From a virus: a DNA stretch of 56,339 nt. Of the stretch, positions 17,086-24,215 are shown piece by piece. The notes below the pieces were generated by a model, which had not been told where the DNA came from, did no database searches, and worked only from the letters and a program-made list of their open reading frames with translations. The first letter of the stretch is position 1; each line of letters opens with the position of its first letter. The stretch lies in the IMG/VR virus record IMGVR_UViG_3300037246_000311, positions 1-56,339 of that record; one strand, written 5' to 3'. The position numbers and the translations under genes were made by a program.

Positions 17086-17113
17086 TTGCATTATGCCTGT
17101 TTATCACTATACT
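17086..17113 (+). promoter_or_regulatory. Promoter P4 (rightward early promoter)
   Basis: Plus strand TTGCAT (17086-17091), 16-base spacer, TATACT (17108-17113). Its -35 box is one base from that of P3, so the two face away from a shared centre and could be controlled together. Transcription would begin near 17120 and read into 17152. Confidence 0.82.
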
Positions 17114-17151
17114 CCAGGGAGTACCACTTTTATTGACCACGGAAAACGAAT

Positions 17152-17493
17152 ATGAGAACTGAAGAACAGCAACGAGAATACGATGCGGCCATGGAGCAGG
17201 AAGCCATGAGCCAGGGCGAGTACATGGCAGCTGCAGTACGTCAGCACAGCGCAGTCTACGGCGCCGAGCGCCCCGACGATCGCTGGGTTCTGTCACCGTT
17301 CGACACCTGGGAGAACAACCCATGCTGGAACGGGACCGATCCCTATCAGCCTCATCCTGAAGACGAGGACGCGCAGCAGGCATATTATTTTGTGGGTCCA
17401 CCAGAACCCGAAGCTGAAGAAGAAGCTGGCCTGTCCACCTGGGTACCTGACGGTTGGACCGACGACGATGACGACGAGGATTTACCCTTTTAG
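17152..17493 (+). CDS. Acidic hypothetical protein
   Basis: The 113-residue protein is very acidic, with Trp and Pro and a tail of repeated Asp ending DEDLPF. The tail resembles the acidic tip of SSB proteins (DDIPF), which might let it compete for SSB partners; this is a speculation from sequence similarity only. First gene under promoter P4. Confidence 0.65.
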   Translation: MRTEEQQREYDAAMEQEAMSQGEYMAAAVRQHSAVYGAERPDDRWVLSPFDTWENNPCWNGTDPYQPHPEDEDAQQAYYFVGPPEPEAEEEAGLSTWVPDGWTDDDDDEDLPF

Positions 17494-17508
17494 CAACCAG
17501 GAAAACTA

Positions 17509-17760
17509 ATGAAGAATAAAGAAGACCAGCCAGTCAAAGTGGCCGCGGCTCTATCAGCTATTGAGAAGATGGGCGGTTCTTTGGCTGCGGCCAAAATGAT
17601 TCAAGAACTGACAGGAAAGCCCTGCACCCGAGACCGTGTCCAGAAGTGGAAGACCCATGGCATCGGGGTACCTTGGCATCCCATTGTCCACAAGCTGACC
17701 GGCATCCCATTGCCTCAACTGGATCCAGAGATTTATCCGTTTTACTTATTCACTTCGTAG
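17509..17760 (+). CDS. Cro/YdaS-like helix-turn-helix regulator
   Basis: The 83-residue protein has the YdaS/Cro pattern: AIEKMGGSLAAAKMIQELTG (first helices), RDRVQKWKTHGIGVP (recognition helix), then HKLTGIPLPQLDPEIYP, close to the usual end of the family. It is placed second after the divergent promoters, as Cro is. It is the best candidate to bind the promoter palindromes. No CI-type repressor was found nearby. Confidence 0.78.
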   Translation: MKNKEDQPVKVAAALSAIEKMGGSLAAAKMIQELTGKPCTRDRVQKWKTHGIGVPWHPIVHKLTGIPLPQLDPEIYPFYLFTS

Positions 17761-17764
17761 TCCG

Positions 17765-18496
17765 GTGCATTTCTATCCGTTCAACATTCCTGACTACCGG
17801 CAGGACGCGGGGCATCTGACCCTCGAGGAGCACTACATCTATCGACACCTGATAGACGAGTACTACCTGGAGGAGGCGCCACTCACCCTGGACAAGCGCA
17901 TGCTCATGCGGAGGATGCGACTGACACCTGACCAGGCCTGGGCGCTCGATAGTGTGCTCGAGGAGTTTTTCAGTGAGACCGATAATGGGTACATTCATAC
18001 CCGTATAGAGGCAGAACTGAGCACCATCTATGCCAAATCGGACAAAGCGCGTGAAAGTGCGAACATGCGATGGCACCGCAATGCGAACGCACCTAAAAAG
18101 AATGCGACCGCAATGCGAACGCATACCGAACGCAATGCGAGTGCAATGCTACCTAAGACAGAAGACCTAATACCTAATACAAAAGAAACTACTTCAAGTG
18201 AAAAGCCTGCGGCTTCTTCACCCGTCCCATACCAGAAGATTGTGGACCTTTACCACGAGCACTGCCCGAAGTTTCCGAGGGTGGTGAAGCTGTCTGCCAA
18301 ACGGAAGAAACACATGTCGGCCAGGTGGAAAGATGAAGCCGACAACCTGGAGTTCTGGGCGACCTATTTCAAGCATGCAGCTACCAGCAATTTTCTGGGT
18401 GGCAGCAACGACCGCAGCTGGAAAGCTGACATAGATTTTCTGATCTCGGAACGAGCGATGATCGGGATGCAAGAGGGAAAATATCATCATGGCTGA
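17765..18496 (+). CDS. DUF1376 / lambda-O-like replication initiator
   Basis: The 243-residue protein opens HFYPFNIPDYRQDAGHLTLEEHYIYRHLIDEYYLEE (DUF1376 pattern), with a likely winged helix to residue about 90. A polar linker (residues about 98-150) follows, and the C-terminal part (KRKKHMSARWKDE, then HAATSNFLGG...SWKADIDFLI) is like many phage replication proteins. GTG 17765 is the start. The linker DNA holds direct repeats and an A/T-rich stretch, matching the lambda plan of an origin inside the O gene. Confidence 0.82.
   Translation: MHFYPFNIPDYRQDAGHLTLEEHYIYRHLIDEYYLEEAPLTLDKRMLMRRMRLTPDQAWALDSVLEEFFSETDNGYIHTRIEAELSTIYAKSDKARESANMRWHRNANAPKKNATAMRTHTERNASAMLPKTEDLIPNTKETTSSEKPAASSPVPYQKIVDLYHEHCPKFPRVVKLSAKRKKHMSARWKDEADNLEFWATYFKHAATSNFLGGSNDRSWKADIDFLISERAMIGMQEGKYHHG
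18065..18145 (+). repeat. Candidate origin iterons
   Basis: ACCGCAATGCGAACGCA occurs twice exactly (18075-18091, 18107-18123), and a third variant AACGCAATGCGAGTGCA lies at 18129-18145. The core ATGCGA appears five times in 76 bases. The repeats lie inside the replication initiator gene and are followed by A/T-rich DNA. Direct repeats bound by the initiator are the usual form of theta-type origins in lambdoid phages. Confidence 0.68.
18146..18207 (+). other. A/T-rich stretch next to the iterons
   Basis: This segment is much richer in A and T than its surroundings and contains three ACCTAA motifs. It lies directly after the iterons and is a natural candidate for the unwinding element of the origin. 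Confidence 0.55.
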
Positions 18497-18971
18497 ATAT
18501 CAAGGCAACACCGAAGAGCGCACCTACGACTCGCAACCACCGATCGCTGACGAGCAGCTGGTCCTGATCTACAAGATCTGGCGCAGGCGCCACGAGTCGA
18601 AGTACATCCCGAAGGATTACCTGGCCGCAGCCAAGTGGTGGCTCGAGCACCAGGAACCCCAGGGCAGGAACGAGGTGCCGCAGATGGACCACGACAAGAA
18701 GGGTGCGCCACATTGGAAGGTGCCGTTCATTGAACGAGTCGCTGCTACCTGGCTGACCTTCCTGGCATTCAGCGAACCGCAGAAGGCCTACGTCATCCAG
18801 CACATCGAGAGTGGTGTGCCGTACCGCGGCGACGACATCAGCTTCTACCAGGCGGTGGTCGAGGAGTCACCCAAGATGCTCGAGGCCAAGGCCTCACCGG
18901 AGGCCTGGGAGAAGTACATCACCGAAGCCTTCGCCGGTATGACCAAAGCGATCAAAGGGCTGCGGATGTGA
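18489..18971 (+). CDS. Hypothetical protein next to the replication initiator
   Basis: The 160-residue protein is Trp-rich (LIYKIWRRRHESKYIPKDY, AKWWLEH). In lambda-like phages this position holds the helicase loader P, but no P motif is recognised, so that is only a positional suggestion. It overlaps the initiator by 8 bases and ends in an ATGA overlap. Confidence 0.62.
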   Translation: MAEYQGNTEERTYDSQPPIADEQLVLIYKIWRRRHESKYIPKDYLAAAKWWLEHQEPQGRNEVPQMDHDKKGAPHWKVPFIERVAATWLTFLAFSEPQKAYVIQHIESGVPYRGDDISFYQAVVEESPKMLEAKASPEAWEKYITEAFAGMTKAIKGLRM

Positions 18972-19453
18972 AGGCCCAGCGATATGCCCTGGTCAACGCC
19001 GAGGTCGCCAAGAATGTAGTGACTGACATCATGGGCCGGCCAACCGATGGCACCATCGAGGTCGTCGTCCAGGCCTTGGCCACCAAGTCAGCACGGCAAC
19101 GTGGTTTGCAGCATCTGTGGTACGCCGATGTCGTGAAGAGCGGCCTGGGAGGTGAGCACGAATCTGCCGAGGATCTCCTGGACTGGGCATGCAAGTACAA
19201 GTGGTGCTTGCCGCTGCAGATCCAGGGCGATGCCAACTTTGCCGAGGTCTACCTGGGCTACTCCAGGAAATACAAATCAGATCCGGACAAGATGAAGTGG
19301 TTCGTGAAGGCCTTCGTTCACACCGAGCAGCTGTCGAACAATGAGATGGCATCTTACCTGACCAGCTTCCGCGATTACTATGACGAGATGGGAGTCAACC
19401 TTTCTGACCCAGATGAAAAAGGCTGGGCCAATTTACTGGAGCAAGTAGAATGA
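18968..19453 (+). CDS. NinB-like recombination protein
   Basis: The 161-residue protein has features of the NinB (Orf) family: an internal TKSARQRGLQHLWYADVVKS helix with the family's R-x-x-x-x-x-LW pattern, and a C-terminal TEQLSNNEMASYLTSFRDYY segment ending with MGVNL. NinB proteins in lambda act with SSB at single-stranded DNA and support recombination. The match is by motif only. Confidence 0.6.
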   Translation: MKAQRYALVNAEVAKNVVTDIMGRPTDGTIEVVVQALATKSARQRGLQHLWYADVVKSGLGGEHESAEDLLDWACKYKWCLPLQIQGDANFAEVYLGYSRKYKSDPDKMKWFVKAFVHTEQLSNNEMASYLTSFRDYYDEMGVNLSDPDEKGWANLLEQVE

Positions 19454-19644
19454 ACGATGACCTTGAAAACCTACAACACCAGATCAACAACCTGGCCGAC
19501 CGCCTCGATAACCTGGTGAGCCGTCTGAGCAATACCGAGCACGAGCTTACCCTCAAGATCGATGACGCCAGGAACGATGCCGAACGCGCAACCGACTCTC
19601 TGCGCACCGAACTGCAGAGTCTCGAACACAAGGTGGATTACTAA
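19450..19644 (+). CDS. Coiled-coil small protein
   Basis: The 64-residue protein is a single heptad-rich helix (LENLQHQINNLADRLDNLV) throughout, probably a parallel coiled coil. Function unknown; ATGA overlap before it and TAATG after it. Confidence 0.62.
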   Translation: MNDDLENLQHQINNLADRLDNLVSRLSNTEHELTLKIDDARNDAERATDSLRTELQSLEHKVDY

Positions 19645-19829
19645 TGAGCAGCGAAGAACGAGTAGCACGAGAAGTCGGGCGCCTGGCCCGACACGAGATC
19701 CAGGAAGAAGATTTTGATGCCGCTGTGGTATCAGAGAAAGAACGGATCCGGACACACATTCCACTGTGGCACCGGATCTTCCCATGGACCATCACCATTG
19801 AACGGAGAAAATACAATGACGACAACTGA
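19644..19829 (+). CDS. Hypothetical small protein
   Basis: The 61-residue protein is charged at the start (MSSEERVAREVGRLARHEIQ) and ends with an aromatic patch, HIPLWHRIFPWTITIERRK, which may be membrane-associated. Overlaps its neighbour by 14 bases. Confidence 0.55.
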   Translation: MSSEERVAREVGRLARHEIQEEDFDAAVVSEKERIRTHIPLWHRIFPWTITIERRKYNDDN

Positions 19830-20019
19830 TGTACAGAAGCCAGACCCGAAGGCAGCGATCGCCAAAGCACACCGCGAGATCGCTGAAGAGAATCAATCCA
19901 AGGCAGTGAAGATGCTGAAGATCAAGCTGCGCGAACTCGAGGCGGCGAAGGTCGTGGTCGAGAACGTCACGCGAGAGATCTCAGAGCTGGAGCTGAAGAT
20001 TGAACAGGGGAACATTTGA
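19816..20019 (+). CDS. Coiled-coil small protein
   Basis: The 67-residue protein forms a long helix with many Lys and Glu (KAHREIAEENQSKAVKMLKI). It is probably a coiled coil. ATG 19816 is chosen, as upstream in-frame codons lie inside the previous gene and there is a GGAGAAAATACA ribosome site before it. Confidence 0.6.
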   Translation: MTTTDVQKPDPKAAIAKAHREIAEENQSKAVKMLKIKLRELEAAKVVVENVTREISELELKIEQGNI

Positions 20020-20605
20020 TTCACTGACCAGGCGCATGCTGTCCCGACCGATCGGGGTAGTGTGGGCCGGCTGGGAATCGAATACCCACCGCCTGCAACA
20101 GGGTGGCTGGGAGTTGGCGGTCGAGTACGATGTCCATCGCGACATGTACCGGCTGATGATTCACAGTCACCAGGGCGCCTTGTACGGTTTGAGCAATGCT
20201 ACCTACCTGGACAAGCGCCTGGCTGAAGCCTGGAACGAAGACATGCCGAAGTCATTCCAGATGCAGGGCCTGGCCAGATCCCTCGAGGTCATCCGACACG
20301 AGGAGATAGGGAACTCGTTCGCCAACTTCCACCAGATCGACGCGACACCACAGATGGTGGACCGCAAGATCGAGCGCATCGAGGACTTCAATATATTCCA
20401 AACCATCACGACCAGGGCCGACGAGATCATCATCGAGAAGGCAGACATGAGCGTGATCGAACACCTGCAGGCGATCAAGGATCTGCAGTCATTCGGCCAG
20501 GAAGAGATCCGCAACCGGATCCTGGACGACCGCGCTCGAGGTGAGAACGCCAGCCCCGATGTCACCATCCATACGAACATCGTGCAACTGAGGCCGGTGG
20601 CATGA
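20000..20605 (+). CDS. Hypothetical protein
   Basis: The protein has 201 residues if the TTG at 20000 is used, or 189 from ATG 20036. The first half is mixed (GVVWAGWESNTHRLQQGGWE), and the second is helical. No family recognised. It ends in an ATGA overlap with the radical SAM gene. Confidence 0.6.
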   Translation: MNRGTFDSLTRRMLSRPIGVVWAGWESNTHRLQQGGWELAVEYDVHRDMYRLMIHSHQGALYGLSNATYLDKRLAEAWNEDMPKSFQMQGLARSLEVIRHEEIGNSFANFHQIDATPQMVDRKIERIEDFNIFQTITTRADEIIIEKADMSVIEHLQAIKDLQSFGQEEIRNRILDDRARGENASPDVTIHTNIVQLRPVA

Positions 20606-21501
20606 GCAGCCACACCAGAAACTTTACTGACGGCTATGCCGAGTGGGACGAGGGCGACACCTGCTACATCAGCGTGGCCTTCACCTGGAAACTTAACCAG
20701 GCCTACGACCATGCCATGTTCGCCAAGGCGCTCGGCAAGACCGTCAAGATCGGAGGACCGGCGCTGTTCCTGAACCAGATGAAGCACCAGGTCTTCGAGG
20801 TTGCGGACGAGGTCGGCGGCGACTATCCCGAGGCAGTACTCAAACACAATCCCGATGCCACGTTCGCCAGCCGCGGATGTCCTGTCGGCTGCTGGTTCTG
20901 CATCGTGCCGGCGATGGAAGGCAAGGAGTTCACCCTGCTGCCTGACTTCATTCCCAGGCCAATACTCTGCGACAACAATCTCAGCGGCCTGCCGATCGAC
21001 TACCAGCAATACATCGTCGCCCAGTACCAGGGCATGGGCGTGAAGCTGCTCGATGCCAACTCAGGATTTGAGCCGCGCACCTTCACCCAGGAAGTCTACG
21101 AGATCTGGAAGGGCCTGATCGATGAGGGCGGTGGTCCCTGGCGATTCGCTTACGACGACATGGACGAGACCGACGAGGTCATGGCCGTGATGAAAATGCT
21201 CGAGGGAACCAGGTCCAAACGCAAGCGCGTGTACACGTTGATCGGCAACGAGCCGTTCGATGATTGCATGCGCAGAATCGAGGCAGTGATTGCCGGTGGC
21301 TGCGAACCATTTGCCCAGCCATTGATGAAGCTGAACGCACTCGACAAGAAGCCCTGGGTCCGATTCGACTGGACCGAGAAGCGGCTCAAAGATGTGGCGC
21401 GATGGGTCAACCGCAACCTGTACAAGTACTCGACCTTCGAGGAGTACGGTGGCGCCGTGAAGACCAGGCATATCTCGCTCGAGCAGGGAGTACTGATATG
21501 A
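20602..21501 (+). CDS. Radical SAM enzyme
   Basis: The 299-residue protein has the cluster-binding motif CPVGCWFC (Cys93, Cys97, Cys100; CX3CX2C), which holds a 4Fe-4S cluster that splits S-adenosylmethionine to a radical. The first 60 residues, with VKIGGPA, resemble the last strands of a B12-binding-like Rossmann fold, seen upstream of some radical SAM domains. The rest gives a plausible partial TIM barrel (GVKLLDANSGF, RFAYDDM). The substrate is unknown. It sits in an early operon between a hypothetical and a Cys-rich protein. Confidence 0.85.
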   Translation: MSSHTRNFTDGYAEWDEGDTCYISVAFTWKLNQAYDHAMFAKALGKTVKIGGPALFLNQMKHQVFEVADEVGGDYPEAVLKHNPDATFASRGCPVGCWFCIVPAMEGKEFTLLPDFIPRPILCDNNLSGLPIDYQQYIVAQYQGMGVKLLDANSGFEPRTFTQEVYEIWKGLIDEGGGPWRFAYDDMDETDEVMAVMKMLEGTRSKRKRVYTLIGNEPFDDCMRRIEAVIAGGCEPFAQPLMKLNALDKKPWVRFDWTEKRLKDVARWVNRNLYKYSTFEEYGGAVKTRHISLEQGVLI

Positions 21502-21857
21502 GCGTTGCCTGCAGCTGCGATGACGGTGACGGCTGGTACTACTATGGCCCCAATGACTGGATCGTGCTCGAGACTAAGCGATCGCGCAAATGCCTTTCAT
21601 GTGGTGAGCGCATCGCTGTCGGTGAAGAGTGCGCCAGCTTTCCCAGGTACCGACCGAGCCGCGACGATGGCGGCGACGACTGGCTCGAGGAGCGCATCTA
21701 TGGCGACGAGGTCCCGATGGCTACCTGGTACGCATGCGAGACCTGTGCCGGCGTGTACTTCTCGATCACCGAGCTGGGCTACTGCGTCATGATCGGTGAC
21801 GGTATGACCATGAAAGAAAACGCACGAATGTGTGGGCAGGGGGAGATCTGGGAATGA
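21498..21857 (+). CDS. Cysteine-rich zinc-binding protein
   Basis: The 119-residue protein has C-x-C at the start (ACSCDD), CLSCGERI and CETC clusters, so one or two zinc sites are likely. It begins in an ATGA overlap with the radical SAM gene and might work with it, but this is position only. Confidence 0.68.
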   Translation: MSVACSCDDGDGWYYYGPNDWIVLETKRSRKCLSCGERIAVGEECASFPRYRPSRDDGGDDWLEERIYGDEVPMATWYACETCAGVYFSITELGYCVMIGDGMTMKENARMCGQGEIWE

Positions 21858-22153
21858 GCAAGATCACCGAAAGTGCTCGAGGCGAACAGTGCCTGATCCG
21901 GATCCCTGGCGTGTGCAACCGTGACGACTCGACCACCGTGTTCTGCCATGACCCAGTCGGGTCCGGACTGTCGATCAAGTGGCCCGATACCGAGGGTACC
22001 TACGGCTGCTCTGACTGTCATGATCTGATCGACGGTCGGGTACCGCCGCCAGCCAAGAAACTGTACAGCCGGCAGGACATCCTGGTGATGTATTACGAGG
22101 GCGCCAGGCGCACCCGAATCAAACTACTCGAGAAGGAGCTGATCAAAATATGA
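21854..22153 (+). CDS. DUF1364 (YbcO-like) putative nuclease
   Basis: The 99-residue protein matches DUF1364: SARGEQCLIRIPGVCNRDDS, HDPVGSG, and GCSDCHDLIDGR. Family members have a zinc and a beta-beta-alpha metal fold and are thought to be nucleases in lambdoid recombination regions. Its place near a RusA resolvase fits that. Confidence 0.85.
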   Translation: MSKITESARGEQCLIRIPGVCNRDDSTTVFCHDPVGSGLSIKWPDTEGTYGCSDCHDLIDGRVPPPAKKLYSRQDILVMYYEGARRTRIKLLEKELIKI

Positions 22154-22329
22154 ACAGCCACGAGATCCTGAAGCAGCTGAACCGGCTGCTGGTCAACCGT
22201 AACATCGACACCCGAACACAGCTGATCATCCAGCAGGCCATCCAGCACATCAAGCTGCAGGGTGCCGAGCTGCAGACGCTGAAGGATGACATCACCGACA
22301 TGACGATACCTCATGAAAACGAGAGCTGA
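22150..22329 (+). CDS. Coiled-coil small protein
   Basis: The protein has 59 residues and is a single helix with LNRLLVNRNIDTRTQLIIQQ and a heptad pattern. It starts by ATGA overlap with the DUF1364 gene and overlaps the following membrane peptide by 17 bases. Function unknown. Confidence 0.6.
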   Translation: MNSHEILKQLNRLLVNRNIDTRTQLIIQQAIQHIKLQGAELQTLKDDITDMTIPHENES

Positions 22330-22423
22330 AATTGCACGACAGCGGAGACTGGATAAGGCGACCTTCTGGTCCTCCGTGATCATCACCATAGTACTGGTCG
22401 TCTACATAATATGGATCTACTAA
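22313..22423 (+). CDS. 36-residue single-span membrane peptide
   Basis: It begins MKTRAEIARQRRLDKATFW, then has a strong membrane helix (SSVIITIVLVVYIIWIY). Basic residues ahead of the helix predict an N-in orientation. It overlaps the previous gene by 17 bases in another frame, the same arrangement as the 30-residue membrane peptide at 12622. Confidence 0.55.
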   Translation: MKTRAEIARQRRLDKATFWSSVIITIVLVVYIIWIY

Positions 22424-22436
22424 TCCGGAGAAAAAC

Positions 22437-22775
22437 ATGACTACATTAGTCCAACAAGTTGAAGACCTGAAGAAGGAAAACAAGGGCCTCAAAATGACTG
22501 TCACCAAGCAGTCAAAGAAGCTCAACGGCGCATCCACCGGCAAGGCCCTGGCCACCGGCAAACGAGTACTCGTACTCGAGGCTGATGTCGAGCAGCTGAC
22601 CGCGGAACTCGATGCCAGCCGGCGCGAGTGCGGACAGCTGGTCAAGTCAGCTGATTTACTGGAGAACACCGTGTCCTTCCTTGAACGACAGTGCGGCCAC
22701 TTCCAGCAGATGATTTTCCACACCGCTTCAGTCTCAGTCTGGAAGGTGCTCGAGCATGGTGAATCACCAAAGTGA
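22437..22775 (+). CDS. Coiled-coil protein
   Basis: The 112-residue protein carries coiled-coil heptads (VQQVEDLKKENKGLKMTV, later LEADVEQLTAELDASRREC). It is preceded by a good ribosome site (CCGGAGAAAAAC). It ends with a GTGA overlap with the next gene. Function unknown. Confidence 0.63.
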   Translation: MTTLVQQVEDLKKENKGLKMTVTKQSKKLNGASTGKALATGKRVLVLEADVEQLTAELDASRRECGQLVKSADLLENTVSFLERQCGHFQQMIFHTASVSVWKVLEHGESPK

Positions 22776-23014
22776 TCGTCAACGGTTACAAGCCCCTCAG
22801 TGACTGGTATGTCCTGGGGGCAATCTGTTTCGTGATGATGCTCATCGGTATGATCCTCGGCCAGGTCCTGAATCCACTCCCCAGGGAGATCCAGGAGGTC
22901 CGAGTCGAGCTGATGAGATGTCATCGCGAAACCCAGGAGGTCTGCTCCCTGGTGACCATGCCGGCCAGCTCCCACGCCGCGGTCTATCTTCTGTATTCTC
23001 AATACGTTAAGTGA
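22772..23014 (+). CDS. Single-span membrane protein
   Basis: The 80-residue protein begins at GTG 22772 and has one membrane segment (residues about 13-32, WYVLGAICFVMMLIGMILGQ), then a helix with several charges and two Cys. The C-terminus is partly hydrophobic (AAVYLLYSQYV). It could be a second holin or superinfection protein, but evidence is only topological. Confidence 0.6.
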   Translation: MIVNGYKPLSDWYVLGAICFVMMLIGMILGQVLNPLPREIQEVRVELMRCHRETQEVCSLVTMPASSHAAVYLLYSQYVK

Positions 23015-23041
23015 TAGAGTGGCGCGGATCCGGAGAACGCC

Positions 23042-23428
23042 ATGACAGAACTCGAGCTGACGTATCCACCGTCAGTCAACAACTACTACACCAAGTGGTG
23101 CCAGTACGTTGCGAAGGCCAGCAAGCACGTTGTGAAAGTAGCCGTTGGCGATCGCGGGATGGCGTATCGAGCTGAAGTTCGCCGGTACAAACTGGTCACC
23201 CTCAAGAATCCACAACCACTCAAGGGCCGGCTCTCGATGGAGTGCCAGCTCTGGGCGCCCGACCGAAGGAAGCAGCACTACAACATCGACAACTTTCTGA
23301 AGTGCCTGCTGGACGCCATCACCTACGCTGGAATCTGGATCGATGATGACCAGGTCGATGTGCTCCTGATCCACAAGCGAGGCGTCGAGGCGCCAGGCCG
23401 AATCATCGTTACACTGAGGGAAATATAA
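23042..23428 (+). CDS. rusA: RusA-family Holliday junction resolvase
   Basis: The 128-residue protein shows YPPSVNNYY at the start and KQHYNIDNFLKCLLDAI, then GIWIDDDQV. Likely active-site acids are Asp83, Asp91 and one of Asp101-103. RusA resolves crossed DNA strands made by recombination, here fed by the ERF/exonuclease system on the other strand. GGAG precedes its start at a suitable distance. Confidence 0.92.
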   Translation: MTELELTYPPSVNNYYTKWCQYVAKASKHVVKVAVGDRGMAYRAEVRRYKLVTLKNPQPLKGRLSMECQLWAPDRRKQHYNIDNFLKCLLDAITYAGIWIDDDQVDVLLIHKRGVEAPGRIIVTLREI

Positions 23429-23979
23429 TGGGAGATCGATTCGATGAAGAGCAATGCCCGATGTGCGGGTTCCATGAACTACACTCGGTCAGCTTCAGAT
23501 CTGCCGGTGATCCACTGGTCACCATCATTGGCTTCTGGCCCATCGAAGAAGACCAGCACAGGAACTATGACGACCGGCGAATATCCAGGTGCCACTACCG
23601 AACGGTATGCAATCACGCGCACTGGGATCTACAAATAATCGAAGAGCCTGGGCAGGCGATGATACCGAAGGGCGTACCCGTCATCGGTGTTGACGAGCCG
23701 TACAAACTCAATCCCCAGGGACCAGTGCATGTGAGCAAAGATCCACCCGAGCACATCCATGAGCTGGAGAATTTCATGCACCCAGCATCGGCCACTTACA
23801 TCCTGGGCAACACGCACTACCAGAGGCCGAGCGATCACTTCGACTGTGACCAGCTGGTCGGCATCATAATGGATGACCTGGACGCCGCGGAGTATTCGCC
23901 GTTCTATGGGAACCAGATGGCCGCGATGATCTGGTACGATCGAAAGCTGAAGGGATCCAGCTACCTGGATATTGAGTGA
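23428..23979 (+). CDS. Hypothetical protein with zinc-like N-terminus
   Basis: The 183-residue protein has CPMCGF near residue 11 and a later Cys/His pair (RCHYRTVCNHAH), perhaps a zinc site. Pro-rich middle (PVIGVDEPYKLNPQGP). No family recognised. It overlaps RusA by one base (TAATG). Confidence 0.65.
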   Translation: MGDRFDEEQCPMCGFHELHSVSFRSAGDPLVTIIGFWPIEEDQHRNYDDRRISRCHYRTVCNHAHWDLQIIEEPGQAMIPKGVPVIGVDEPYKLNPQGPVHVSKDPPEHIHELENFMHPASATYILGNTHYQRPSDHFDCDQLVGIIMDDLDAAEYSPFYGNQMAAMIWYDRKLKGSSYLDIE

Positions 23980-24215
23980 TGGATCCTGAAGACAGATTTG
24001 TTACGCTGAAGATTGTCAACGACAAGCTGGCAGCTCAACCGATCATGCACGAGGTGGTCCAGCGGTGGGAAGATGTCGCCAACATCATGATCAAAAAGTT
24101 CATGGCCTCGAAGGAGTTCGACAGGTACGTCCAGGATGTCTTCACCCTGGGTACAGGCCGCATCGACATTGGTAAATGGGTACTGGAGAATTTTGATGAT
24201 ACTAACAAGACGTAG
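23979..24215 (+). CDS. Hypothetical small protein
   Basis: The 78-residue protein starts at the ATG of a TGATG overlap; a GTG one codon earlier is also possible. It is helical and contains PIMHEVVQRWEDVANIMIKK. The last 20 bases lie under the next gene's start. Function unknown. Confidence 0.6.
   Translation: MDPEDRFVTLKIVNDKLAAQPIMHEVVQRWEDVANIMIKKFMASKEFDRYVQDVFTLGTGRIDIGKWVLENFDDTNKT

Noticed and set aside
22980-23041. Possible promoter before the RusA gene (TATTCT-like -10)
   Set aside because: There is no matching -35 box and the spacing is poor.
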